Below are positions 18,736 through 29,632 of a stretch of 64,000 nt of DNA, one piece after another. The notes beneath the pieces are model-generated. The model worked only from the letters and a program-made list of their open reading frames with translations. It was not told the DNA's origin and did no database searches. The translations under genes and the position numbers were made by a program. The stretch's first letter is position 1; every line of letters begins with the position of its first letter. The DNA comes from Bacteroidota bacterium (GTDB taxonomy: Bacteria > Bacteroidota > Bacteroidia > AKYH767-A > OLB10), in contig JADKIC010000003.1 in the NCBI GenBank assembly GCA_016721435.1, positions 124,001 to 188,000 of the forward strand. The letters run 5' to 3'.

Positions 18736-20055
18736 ATGATGAAAACGCAAACAGCGCAGTATGTAAAATTTAAGGTAAAGGACATGTCCTTAGCCGAATG
18801 GGGTCGTAAGGAAATCAGACTTGCCGAAGACGAAATGCCGGGTTTAATGTCACTACGTACAGAATACGGAAAGCAAAAGCCGTTGAAAGGTGCACGAATC
18901 GCGGGTTGTCTCCACATGACTATCCAAACTGCTGTTCTTATTGAAACGTTAGTTGAACTGGGCGCTGAAGTGACCTGGTCTTCTTGTAATATTTTTTCTA
19001 CGCAGGATCACGCTGCTGCGGCCATTGCTGCTGCCGGTATTTCGGTTTATGCCTGGAAAGGGATGAATGCTGAAGAATTTGACTGGTGCATTGAGCAAAC
19101 GTTGTTCTTTGGTGAAGACAAGAAGCCTTTGAATATGATTCTTGATGATGGTGGTGATCTCACCAATATGGTGTTGGATAAATTTCCTGAGTTAATTTCC
19201 GGAATCAAAGGTCTGTCCGAAGAGACCACTACAGGTGTTCACCGCTTGTATGAGCGTATGAAGAATGGCACGCTGCCAATGCCTGCTATAAATATCAACG
19301 ACTCTGTAACAAAATCTAAATTTGATAATAAGTACGGTTGCCGTGAATCACTGGTGGATGCATTGCGTCGTGCAACCGATCTAATGCTTGCAGGTAAAGT
19401 GGCTGTCGTTGCCGGTTTCGGTGATGTGGGTAAAGGATCTGCTGAATCATTGAAAGATGCAAAAGTTCGTACCATCGTTACTGAAATTGACCCGATTTGT
19501 GCGTTACAGGCGGCTATGGAAGGCTATGAAGTAAAGAAGATGCTGAACGCCGTGAAAGAAGCGGATATCATCGTTACAGCTACCGGGAATTATAATATCA
19601 TCACTGAAGAACATTTCCGTGCTATGAAGCACAATGCTGTGGTTTGTAATATCGGTCACTTTGATAATGAAATTGACATGGCCTGGTTGAATACTAATTA
19701 TGGTCACACCAAAGAAACTATTAAGCCTCAGGTAGATAAGTATACCATCGATGGTAAAGATATTATCATTTTGGCGGAAGGTCGTTTGGTGAATCTCGGC
19801 TGCGCAATGGGTCACCCAAGTTTTGTAATGTCAAATTCATTTACCAATCAAACATTGGCTCAGTTAGAACTTTGGACGAATACCGGTGCCTATGAGAATA
19901 AAGTTTATACCTTACCTAAACACCTCGATGAAAAGGTAGCGCGTTTACACCTTTCGAAGATTGGTGTTGATATCGACATTCTTTCTGAAAAGCAAGCGGA
20001 TTATATTGGCGTGAAAGTACAGGGCCCTTATAAACTGGATACCTACCGCTATTAA
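18736..20055 (+). CDS. ahcY: S-adenosylhomocysteine hydrolase
   Basis: Hydrolyses SAH to adenosine and homocysteine, clearing the product inhibitor of methyltransferases. It shows GCLHMTIQTAVLIETL, WSSCNIFSTQDHAAAAI, the NAD-binding loop VAGFGDVGKGSAESL, VVCNIGHFDNEIDM and the C-terminal GPYKLDTYRY that reaches the NAD of the partner subunit. The ORF is open to 18700, but ATG 18736 (MMKTQTAQYVKFKVKD) gives the family's usual N-terminus. The gene is intact and followed by a strong terminator. Confidence 0.96.
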   Translation: MMKTQTAQYVKFKVKDMSLAEWGRKEIRLAEDEMPGLMSLRTEYGKQKPLKGARIAGCLHMTIQTAVLIETLVELGAEVTWSSCNIFSTQDHAAAAIAAAGISVYAWKGMNAEEFDWCIEQTLFFGEDKKPLNMILDDGGDLTNMVLDKFPELISGIKGLSEETTTGVHRLYERMKNGTLPMPAININDSVTKSKFDNKYGCRESLVDALRRATDLMLAGKVAVVAGFGDVGKGSAESLKDAKVRTIVTEIDPICALQAAMEGYEVKKMLNAVKEADIIVTATGNYNIITEEHFRAMKHNAVVCNIGHFDNEIDMAWLNTNYGHTKETIKPQVDKYTIDGKDIIILAEGRLVNLGCAMGHPSFVMSNSFTNQTLAQLELWTNTGAYENKVYTLPKHLDEKVARLHLSKIGVDIDILSEKQADYIGVKVQGPYKLDTYRY

Positions 20056-20080
20056 TACAAAACCCTATACATTGAAAAAG

Positions 20081-20107
20081 AGGTCGTTGAAAAACGGCCT
20101 TTTTTTC
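20081..20107 (+). terminator. Rho-independent terminator after ahcY
   Basis: AGGTCGTT / AACGGCCT stem (one G-U pair) with a GAAA loop followed by seven T residues, 25 bases after the ahcY stop. Confidence 0.88.
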
Positions 20108-20154
20108 GCCTTGCTGGTTCAATTAGCGTCTTTAGAAATTTAAATAAAAAAGGT

Positions 20155-20203
20155 ATAAAATAGATATAAAATAGATATAAAATAGATATAAGATAGATAT
20201 AAG
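20155..20203. repeat. Tandem repeat, 11-bp unit
   Basis: About four to five head-to-tail copies of TATAAAATAGA, the last with a G in place of A. The period is close to one DNA helical turn. It lies between the ahcY terminator and the end of the convergent lipoprotein gene. No coding potential. Confidence 0.85.
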
Positions 20204-20226
20204 TGTTTGAAGTTAAATATGTTAAC

Positions 20227-20665
20227 TCAATTGTAAATATGGAGTATATTGTTACTTAAGAGTTGAGTCCTGTATTGTAATAGGGGCTGTCCGGCAGGGC
20301 CATTGACAATAGATCCATCCAGCAAACTGAACTTACTACCACATGTGGAGTCAATAGCAAATATATCATTGGTGATGCCTTCTACAATGGAAGCTGAAAC
20401 GTTAGGGTCAAAGGTGCAAGTGCGTTCATAAGCAGCAAATTCTGTGTTGGATTTCCGGACCACAATTAACCCCTTGTTTCCGGCATAATTATAATAAACC
20501 CAGTTGTTTATGGCGTTTAAATTGAAGTATTCAGGAGATTGAGGTTTAGATATTCATCAACTGCGACGGTAGGAACCCTGTCATCGTTCTTTTGCAGGCG
20601 GTTGAGCTGATGAGGAGGAAAGGGATAATCACCCATAGCGGAAACATATTCACGGAATTCTTCAT
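20227..20665 (-). CDS. Lipoprotein with degenerate Rieske-like fold (two indels)
   Basis: Corrected reading starts MKNSVNMFPLWVIIPFLLIS followed by the lipobox STAC and KKNDDRVPTVAVDEYLNLN. The body contains ERTCTFDP and STCGSKFSLLDGSIVNGPA followed by GQPLLQYRT. The layout C-x3-P ... CGS-F ... G-x-NGPA ... PL-Y mirrors a Rieske 2Fe-2S domain (CxHxG...CxxHGSxF...GPA...PL..Y), but both histidines and one Cys of each pair are missing, so it should not bind the cluster. Frame breaks: a missing A after the lipobox (near 20591) and a missing C near 20536. Restored length 146. Function unknown. Confidence 0.68.
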
Positions 20666-20739
20666 GATTCTTTTTAATTATTATTTGTATTTTTGAATGA
20701 AATATACATATATTTGATCGTTAATTGAAACTCCAAAAC

Positions 20740-21147
20740 ATGAAAAAGCAACTATTCTCTCTGATCTTCTCTCTTGTGATGATCTTACCAATTGGATTAA
20801 TGGCGCAATCTGATAAACTTGTTAAAGGCAAGCGGGGCGGATACATAGTAGCTGGTGAGCAGCAAGTTTACTTCGAAATTGTTGATGATGGAAGCAAAGT
20901 TAATTTTTATCCTTGTGATATTAATGGAGAATCGTTGAAAGTAATGCCTGAAATAGCAGATATTACAATTGTTTATATAGAAACGACTAAAATACATTAT
21001 GAAAAAGATGTAAGAATCAAAGATGGTGTTTTCTCGGTGTACCCACCCAGAGAGTATCCTATTTATATATATGGTATTAACTACACCTTCAACGATCAGC
21101 AAGGCGCTGTCAAGTTCAGAGCACCAGATGCTCCTCAACCACGTTAA
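20740..21147 (+). CDS. Small secreted protein of unknown function
   Basis: 135 residues from ATG 20740 (MKKQLFSLIFSLVMILPIGL), with a clear signal peptide ending LMAQ. The mature part is beta-rich with YIVAGEQQVYFEIVDDGSKVNFYPCDINGE and a tail of PPREYPIYIYGINYTF. No family recognised; the two-halved pattern suggests a small beta-sandwich. It is monocistronic with its own terminator. Confidence 0.72.
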   Translation: MKKQLFSLIFSLVMILPIGLMAQSDKLVKGKRGGYIVAGEQQVYFEIVDDGSKVNFYPCDINGESLKVMPEIADITIVYIETTKIHYEKDVRIKDGVFSVYPPREYPIYIYGINYTFNDQQGAVKFRAPDAPQPR

Positions 21148-21168
21148 GGTTTTCTGAAAATTCTTTAT

Positions 21169-21196
21169 AACCCTGTTAGAAAGACAGGGTTTTTTA
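21169..21196 (+). terminator. Rho-independent terminator
   Basis: AACCCTGT / ACAGGGT stem with a 7-nt loop followed by TTTTTT, 22 bases after the preceding stop codon. Confidence 0.85.
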
Positions 21197-21220
21197 TTTA
21201 ATGGAAGTATCGATTCTGTG

Positions 21221-21228
21221 TATGTTTG
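21221..21228 (+). promoter_or_regulatory. Putative -7 box
   Basis: TATGTTTG fits TAnnTTTG; the ATG at 21235 follows within 7 bases, again implying a very short leader. Confidence 0.45.
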
Positions 21229-21234
21229 CGTTAT

Positions 21235-21543
21235 ATGAAGATGAAAAGCTTCCTGCGGATGTTATTGTTCGTTTTGATCTTGCCTGTCGCATTTGCAACA
21301 GCGCAATCAGACGGTAGCGCACGTAAGAAGCAAAAGCAAGCAGAGAAGGCAAAGCAAGAGCAGATTAAAAAGCAAATGAAGGCTGATGAAATCGGTCGAA
21401 AGCGTCATTTGAAATTACAATCGAAGGATGTAAAGAAGCGCTGGAAGAAAAATAAACGAAAGTATAAGCATGTAGATTCCTTCGATCGCCGCCCGAATTT
21501 CTGGCAGCGTATTTTTCCGCGTAAGCGACCTGAGAATCGTTAG
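21235..21543 (+). CDS. Small, highly basic secreted protein
   Basis: 102 residues from MKMKSFLRMLLFVLILPVAF, signal peptide ending ATAQ. The mature portion is extremely Lys/Arg-rich (KKQKQAEKAKQEQIKKQMKA, later VKKRWKKNKRKYKH) and probably helical, ending FWQRIFPRKRPENR. No family function known; such basic periplasmic proteins recur in Bacteroidota. Its stop is 2 bases from the convergent smc stop. Confidence 0.68.
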   Translation: MKMKSFLRMLLFVLILPVAFATAQSDGSARKKQKQAEKAKQEQIKKQMKADEIGRKRHLKLQSKDVKKRWKKNKRKYKHVDSFDRRPNFWQRIFPRKRPENR

Positions 21544-21545
21544 CG

Positions 21546-24500
21546 CTATTCGGCGTATGCTCGCATATCAACAGGAACTACTGTAGTTACTCCGGGTTCC
21601 GCCATAGTGATACCATACATGATATCTGTTGCAGCCATTGTCTTCTTATTATGTGTGATGATAATAAACTGCGATTCGTGGCTGAAGGTCTTGATGATAT
21701 TGTTGAACTTTTCAATGTTGTTGTCATCCAACGGTGCATCTACCTCATCGAAGATACAAAAGGGTGCCGGTTTCAACAAATAGATTCCGAATAATAGAGC
21801 AGTAGCTGTTAACGTTTTTCTCCTCCGGAAAGCTGGTGTATACTCAATGGTTTTTTGCCTTTCGGTTGTGCGATAATTTGAATATCGGTTTCCAACGGAT
21901 TAGAGGATTCTGAAAGGATAAGATCGCAATTGTCATCATCAGTAAATAAGGAACGGAAGACTCTGATAAAATTAGCACGTACTTGTGTGAAGGCTTCCAT
22001 AAATACCGTCTTGGCCGTTTCATCAATTTCATTGATCGTTTTTAACAAGGCTTCTTTGGCGTTGAGGAGATCCGTTTTTTCATTGATGATAAAATCATAG
22101 CGTTCCTTAATTTCCTTGTATTGTTCTAACGCCATAGGATTGATAGGCCCAAACTCATTTACGCGTTTTCGTAATTGTTCGGCTCTTGGTCGCATCTCCT
22201 CTTCGTTAAATTCAGGGTCGGGTTCCTGGTCGGATAAATCCTGTATATCGATGTTGAATTCAATGTTCAACCTTTCCTTAAGCGTATGCATCTGCAACTT
22301 TAATTCATTCAGTTCATCGTGTACTTGCTGCAAACCATTATCTGCTTGTTCTTTTTGTCGTCTTAAATCATTTAGCTTTTTTTCTTCCGCTTCAATTGCA
22401 CTACGTGATTGTGTATATTCCGTTTCTGTTTCTTTATAGGCGGTTTCAAACGAAATTTTTTCTTCGAGCATCAATTTAAAGGCCTCGCTGTTGTTTTCAA
22501 GGCCGCCAATGAGTTGGTCCGTTTGTGATTTTACAGTATCAAGGTCGACTGCATATTGCTCTTTGTTTTTACGAAGTGATTCTGCCTGATTCGTTTTGTA
22601 TCCAATGTCACGAATGATATTTTGAATCCTGTTCTGCTGTTGCAACAACACAATATTTTGCTGATTGAAAAGCTGTGATTTTTCACCGGATTCTCTTTGC
22701 AAAGTTTGGGTGAGGTCTTGTTGTAAATTCAGTTGTTGCACGAGTTTCTCTAAGCGTTCACGCAGTAGGGTAGGACTCAGCTCCGGATTTGATTGCTCTT
22801 CCAGTAATAGTTTTTCAATAGCGCCGGCTTCCTCATCCAGTCGTTCACTGTTTTTTCTCGATTGCTCTAAATTATTCGACAAGAAATCACGGTTACTCTG
22901 CAAGGTGTTTACCTGCCCGTTTAAACGGATAAAATCATTTTCCTGTCTGTTAATTTGCTGTTGAGTCTCTTGCGTGTTGTGCTTGATATCAGCCAATTCC
23001 TGTTCAGCATGTTTCACCTGATCACGGTATTGTTCAATGATGAGTTCCTGTTGTTTCAGTTCCTCTGCCAGTTTCTCCAGATTTCGAAATTTGCCGGTAC
23101 GTTTTCCGTCAAACAAACCAACTGATCCGCCACCGACTGCATATTTCTGACGCAGAAAATGTCCACTTTGTGAAATAATAACAACAGATTGATCTCCTTC
23201 GAAGGGATAATCCTGCAGTGAACGATCTTTATCTAATACTTGTACGTGTCCGAGAAGGAAATGAAAAAGCCCATCGTATTTATGATTTCGTTCTATCGCA
23301 TTCATCGCGGGAGTGCATCCTTCCAGAGAAGCTACTGTTCCGGATTTAAAATGTTGAAGCGTTTCTAAAACAAAGAAGTGAGCCCTGCCTTTTGCAGATT
23401 CATTCAGCGTTTGTAATGCCGCCCAGGCTTCCTCCATGGTATCCACCACAAAGTGATTCAGGTAAGGGTCAAGGAAATTTTCTATTGCTAATTTAAAGGG
23501 CTCCTCACAGACAATAATTTCACTCAACAGGGGTGCTTCTTTAAAACGCTGATGGTTTTTCTTTAAATAGCGAATGGATTCCGGATAACCTTCCATTTGC
23601 TCCAGCAAATTTTTCGTTAACTGGTATTCGTTATGACGTGCATCGAGTTTTCTTGATTCCGCTTGCAATACCTGATTCAATTCTTTCAAGCGGGTTTCCG
23701 AGAGCTTTAAGTTTTCATCCAACTCAAGGCGCAATTGTTTCAGGCGTTTTAATTCCTGATCCGCTTTTTCCTTGTCCGGTTGTATGGCCGCAATTTCCTG
23801 CTCTAAGTTTTTTAATTTCTCTGCATGTTCTGCTTGCTGATCCTGATGTCTTTTTACTTCATCTTTTATGGATTGAAAACGCGACTGCTTCACTGCCTGC
23901 TTTGTTTCGAACTCATTGATCATGGTTCGTAACTGATAAGTCTGTTGATTGAGTTCACGAATACTAACCTGTGAAGCTTCATAGGCAGATTTACTTTGTT
24001 CTGATTCCGTTTTAAGTTTACTAACGGTTTCGTCTAGCTGACGCAGGTGTTCTTCTTCGCGGATTTTTTCATCCTGGAGTTCAAGCAAGTTGTTCTGAAT
24101 CTCTATTAAAGATTTATCATCCTGTTCTGACTGCAATTGCAATTGCTTTTGCTTTTCGATGAGGAAGTTCAGTCTTTCATTTCTGTTTTTCTCTTCGTTC
24201 TCAAATCGTGTTATTTCAATAAGCTTTTCATTCAATGCTTTTTGAACGGCCTGAAAATGTTTTTCTTTATCGGAAGCCGTCGTCTTTGAATTCTGAAGCG
24301 ATAGTTCCAGTTTTTCCAACTCCTCCTGTAAAGTAACTTTTGTAGTCAGCTGCTCTTGTTCTTTTTTCTGAAAATCGATAAGAGCACTGCTTTGATGTCG
24401 TATGCTATATAAGGCAAGCTGTGTACTTAACGTCCGGTATTCTTCCCTGATACGGTAGTAGCGATCTGTTTTCTTGGCTTGAGATTCCAGTTGTTTCAAA

Positions 24501-25102
24501 CTTTTTTCTATTTCAAAAAGAAGGTCGTTCACACGATTCAGATCTCCATCCGTTTCTTCCAGCTTTTGGAAAGTTTGTCGCTTTCTTATTTTATATTTGG
24601 AAATACCGGCTGCTTCTTCCAGCAATGTTTTGATGGTATTGTTCCTGTCCTTCAAAATATCATCTACCATATTTAATTCTATGATAGCATAAGAGTCAGG
24701 TCCGATACCTGTATCAAGAAAAAGATCGTTAATATCCTTCAGTCGGCAGGTAAGACCATTCAATAAGTACTCCGATTCACCCGAGCGGTAGAGTCTTCTT
24801 GTGATAGATACATTTGTATATTCAGTGGGCAGAATGCCTTTGTTATTTTCAAATGTCAGGCTTACCTCTGCCAGATTAGAGGGCTTGCGTTGTTTTGTTC
24901 CGTTAAAGATGATGTTCTCCATCTTTTCACTCCGGAGCAGACGTGTTTTCTGTTCCCCCAATACCCAGCGCATCGCATCTACTACATTTGATTTTCCGGA
25001 GCCGTTAGGACCTACAATGGCGGTGACTCCCTCATCGAAATGAATAATTACTTTGTCGCCAAAGCTTTTAAATCCTTTAATTTCAAGTGACTTTAATCTC
25101 AT
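21546..25102 (-). CDS. smc: Chromosome segregation protein SMC (frame broken by one missing base)
   Basis: ATPase of the condensin-like complex. The N-terminal head starts MRLKSLEIKGFKSFGDKVII with Walker A VGPNGSGKSNVVDAM. Long coiled coils flank a hinge at roughly residues 515-665, with the conserved glycines GGGSVGLFDGKR. The C-terminal head carries the ABC signature QLSGGEK and Walker B FCIFDEVDAPLDDNN. One A is missing from the A-run after LSGGE (near 21808), splitting off the last ~90 residues. Corrected length 1185, full size. Essential in many bacteria, so the break is most likely technical. Confidence 0.95.
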
Positions 25103-25329
25103 CTTACTTTATCTCTTATTAAGAAAAGAAGGTTCCCCGTGCATTCATCGGGAACCTGCTTCTACAAGGTTTAATGCGCATAGAATACAAAGAAAGATCC
25201 TTGGCCTTCAGGTAGAAGTTTCCGGATTTTCATTGAAATTTCAGTATTTACGCAATGCAAATGTAAAAAACAGGACCTTCTGATACCAGCATGACACTAC
25301 TTGTGTTGAAAAGTGTTTATTTTGAGCCC

Positions 25330-25749
25330 ATGGAAATAAAGACTCTCTTTTATGTGGCGATCGGAATCATCTGGCTCCTTTCAAAATTTCTTGAAGCGAA
25401 CAAGAAATCCAGGGAAACCAATAAACGTGTGGAAGGGCCTGTTATTGTCGTTCCGCAGGAAAACCAAAGACCGGTTCAGCGACCGGTGGTGAATCTCCCA
25501 AGGCAAAAGCAGGTACGACAACCGAAAATGACTAGAAATATGCCCCAATCCATCAAAAAAGGTGAAGAGGAGGGAAAAGTTGTTAATTACGAGAACTATT
25601 TTTCAAAAAGAAAGCCATTATTTACTGAAGAGACTGTAATGCAGGAGGTTCAAATTCTTGAGCATAACGAAGATCACCCAAATTCAATTGGTTCTGATAT
25701 TTCAAAAGAAATCCGTAGTGGAACTTTTAACTGGAACGGGCTGTGGTAA
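25330..25749 (+). CDS. Single-pass membrane protein of unknown function
   Basis: 139 residues from MEIKTLFYVAIGIIWLLSKF: one N-terminal transmembrane helix, then a basic Pro/Gln-rich linker (VPQENQRPVQRPVVNLPRQ) and an acidic C-terminal part ending GTFNWNGLW. A start at 25291 is possible but adds a less natural extension. It is divergent from smc. Short membrane proteins of this build near smc are common in the phylum; I do not recognise a named family. Confidence 0.6.
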   Translation: MEIKTLFYVAIGIIWLLSKFLEANKKSRETNKRVEGPVIVVPQENQRPVQRPVVNLPRQKQVRQPKMTRNMPQSIKKGEEEGKVVNYENYFSKRKPLFTEETVMQEVQILEHNEDHPNSIGSDISKEIRSGTFNWNGLW

Positions 25750-25914
25750 TCAATGAGTTATTGAAACACCAGCGTTTTGGATGAAAAAAATGATGTTGAA
25801 AACTTGAAACCATTTGAAAGTGGATTTTGAAATTCAAATCAAATGTTTCTATTTTTAACCCCACCCTAATAATTAACCTAACATTAACACTGATTAAGCT
25901 ACAAACTAAACCCT

Positions 25915-28900
25915 ATGATAAGGAATGTCTACTTAACACTAGTGCTTTTATTTCTGACTACTGCCGGCGCTATTGCGCAAACTGGCGCTATCAGAGGTAA
26001 AATTCTGGACAAAGCTACCAAGGAACCATTGCCATTTGCCTCGGTAGTTGCAGAAATGAATGGAACCCAAGTTGGTGGTTCCCAGTCGGATTTTGAAGGA
26101 GAATATACCATCAAACCGCTGCAACCGGGAAGTTACACCCTCAAAGTAACGTATGTTGGTTATACCGATCTGGTAATTACCGGAGTACTGGTATCGAATG
26201 ACAAGATTACCTTCCAGGATCTTTCAGTTGGTAAAAAGGTGACGGAAACCAAAGAGGTGGAAATCATTGCCTACAAAGTGCCTTTGATTGATAGAGGTAA
26301 TACTTCTGTAGGAGCAACACTTACCCGTGAGGAAATTGAAGCTGCCCCAACCCGGGATGTGCGTTCGGTGGCTTCTCAGGCCGCAGGTGTCTTTCAAAAA
26401 GATGATGGAGACGGCGTTAACGTTCGTGGATCGAGGACAGAAGCAACCGATTACTATGTAGATGGTATTCGTATTAGAGGTAGTACCAATCTTCCACAAG
26501 CCGGTGTCGAGCAAGTCACAACTATTGTTGGAGGTACGCCTGCTCAGTATGGTGATGCTACCGGTGGTATCATCAGTATTACCACCAGAGGTCCATCAAA
26601 GGATTTCTCCGGTGGAATCGAAGTAGTGACTTCAGAAGTGTTGGATCAGTTTGGATACAATCTTGTTTCCGGTAATTTATCCGGTCCCATATTAAAAAGA
26701 AAGCTGGAAAATGGTGCCACTAAGTCGGTTCTTGGTTTCTTTATAAGCGGTGAGCTTCAGTTAGATAAAGATCCTGATCCATCTGCGATCGGTATGTATC
26801 GTCTTAAAGATGCTGTATATAATGACATGAAGCAAAATCCAATTCGCCCCTATCAAACAGCGAATGGCTTCGGTTTCGATAATGCAGCAGCATTTTTTAT
26901 ACGAGGGACGATTTTAACAAAGTAGATAATAAAGAGAATGTTGATCAGTTGGGCTATCGTTTTACAGCTAAACTTGATTTCCAACCGGTGGATAATACTA
27001 CCTTTACATTAGGAGGTTCCTTTAACGTGAATGACCGTACCAGTTATGCTATTAACAGGGTGGCTTATAACTCGGAGGAAAATCCAAATATTAAGGATAC
27101 GGATTATAGGATTTTTGCTCGAATTACGCAGCGAATTGCATCGACTTACAAGTCAGAAGAAGGTTCTAATTCATCTTCAGCATTCAGAAATGTTTACTTC
27201 TCCTTTCAGGCGGAATACAATAAAAATCAACAGTTGAATCAGGATCCTGATCATAAGGATGATTTTTGGCGCTATGGATGGTTTGGTCGTTTTCCGAATG
27301 CCCGCGTGAAAGGTTTCGTGCCTACCAGCATCGATTCTTTGGGCTTCCTGGTGGAAACGCCCATTTATCTCGATAATTTCAGTTATGAGCCGGTTGGAGT
27401 AAATCCTTTAAGTGAAGCATATAATATCTCGGCTTATGATTTCCTTCAATCTGCTACAGGTTCTTCAACGTTTAATAATATCAATACTATTCGTGGTCCG
27501 GGTGGAATACGTAACGGTGATGGTGTGGCCAGTGTGATGGCTATTTGGGAAGCGATGGGTAATGGAAGAAATTTATACCAGAATTTCGATAATGATCAGT
27601 ACCGTTTCACCTTGAGTGGTAACGCTGATATTAAAAAGCATGCCATTCAGGTTGGTTTTGAATTTGAACAACGTATTGATCGTGCTTACAGCCTTGGACC
27701 TCGCGGATTATGGACACTGGGTCGTTTATTCGCCAATGACCTGAATAAATTATTGTTAGTTGATCAAAGTAATCTGATCAGTTCAGACACGAACTTCGTT
27801 GATGGAACAGTAAGAAATGACTACGGAACCGGTTATGTCCCTGTAGTGGATGGAGACGGTAATATCGTTAACGGTTTCTATGAAAATTTACGTAGCGGGC
27901 TTGGTGTTGCCAACAATCAATACGTGGATTTCGATGCCCTTAGCCCGGAACAACTTGACATCGGTATGTTTACTGCTGATGAACTTATCCTTAATAATGT
28001 GGTTGGTGGATATTATGGTTTCGATTATAAAGGAGATAAGTTCACCGGTACTACCACCTTTAAAGATTTCTTCACCAAGAAAGTAAACGGTGTATATACC
28101 CGTGAAATTGATGCTTTCCGTCCAACTTATCTGGCCGCTTATATTCAGGATAACTTCGCCATCGATAACTTGAATTTCAATATTGGTTTACGTGTGGATC
28201 GTTTCGATGCAAATCAAAAGCAATTGAAGGATCGTTATCTTTTATTAGATGCATATAATGTAGGTGACTTCCCTGTAGCCATTGCCGGAAAACCTGATAA
28301 TATCGGGAATGACTTCATTCCTTATATCGCCAATGCAAATGATTTAACCTCTGTAATCGGTTATCGTGATGGAGATGTATGGTATGACGCAACAGGACAA
28401 ATTGTAAGCAATCCTGATTTGATCGCACAGAAATCTTCATCCGGTCTTATCCTTCCTGCTAAAAAGGATGGTGCCGGAACTGTTGCAGGAGAAGATTGGA
28501 ATGTAGATGCTGTTTTCCAGGATTATGAACCTCAAATTGTAGTGATGCCTCGTGTTGCATTTAGTTTCTCGATTACTGATCAGGCGCAATTCTTCGCACA
28601 CTATGATGTATTGACTCAACGTCCTACTTCTAACCTTAGAAATGATCCGATGGAATATCTGGCATTGATTCGTAACCCTGATGGTTTGATAAACAATGCA
28701 GGACTTCTTCCTGAGCGTACTACAGATTATGAAATTGGATTCAAACAAGTAGTAAGTAAGAGTTCTGCATTCACCATTTCTGCCTTCTACCGTGAAATGA
28801 AGAATATGATACAAGCAACGAAAGTGAATTTTGCCTATCCGTTTACCTATACTTCCTATGCGAACATCGATTTCGGTACAGTAAAAGGTATGTCATTGAT

Positions 28901-29600
28901 TTATGACTTACGTCGTACCGGTAATGTAAGAATGCTGGCTAACTATACACTTCAGTTTGCAGATGGTACCGGTTCAGGTGCCACATCAAACATTGAGTTG
29001 ACCGATACGGAACAACCCAATATCCGCTTCATTGTTCCTTTAGATTTCGATACCCGTCATGCCTTCACCTTATCACTTGACTATCGTTACGGCGAAGGAA
29101 GTGCTTATAATGGTCCGATGTTATGGGGTAAGCCCTTCCTTCAGAATACCGGAGCGAATCTGGTATTCCGTACGAATTCCGGAACTCCTTATACCCGTCA
29201 GGCACGTGCCACTCGTGAGGGAGCAGCTATCGGCTGGCAGGATAATGGTCAGCGTGTAGTTGAAGGAGTAATCAACGGAGCACGTACTCCATGGCAGTTC
29301 AGGATTGATGCACGAATTGAAAAGGATTTCAATCTGAAACTAAGCGAAAAGAAGAAAGCTACATTGAATGTTTACCTGTGGGTGCAGAACGTACTGAATA
29401 CACAAAATGTAACCGGTGTTTACCGTGCAACAGGTAATGCGGAAGATGATGGATTTATTAATTCACCTGACGGACAGCAGCTCGCAAGCGCTCAAACAGA
29501 TCCACAGGCATTTATTGATCAATATAACATTCGCATTCAGAATCCTGATAACTACAGTTTACCACGCAGAACAAGACTTGGTCTTCGTTTTGACTTCTAA
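25915..29600 (+). CDS. TonB-dependent receptor with carboxypeptidase-like N-terminal domain (frame broken)
   Basis: Signal peptide ending AIAQ, then a carboxypeptidase-regulatory-like domain (TGAIRGKILDKATKEPLPFA, residues about 22-105). The plug follows (GVFQKDDGDGVNVRGSRTEA, VEQVTTIVGGTPAQYGDATG), then a 22-strand-type barrel with the C-terminal tail TRLGLRFDF. Around 26895-26925 the reading frame shifts (net loss of one base) inside FDNAAAF... before NKVDNKENVDQLGYRF. About 1228 residues after correction. There is no SusD partner; instead it is followed after 32 bases by a giant secreted protein and then a PorV-like protein, so it may belong with T9SS export or surface display rather than glycan import. 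That role is inference. Confidence 0.85.
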
Positions 29601-29632
29601 TCTGAACCACTACAAACTCGTAAAAAAACGCT

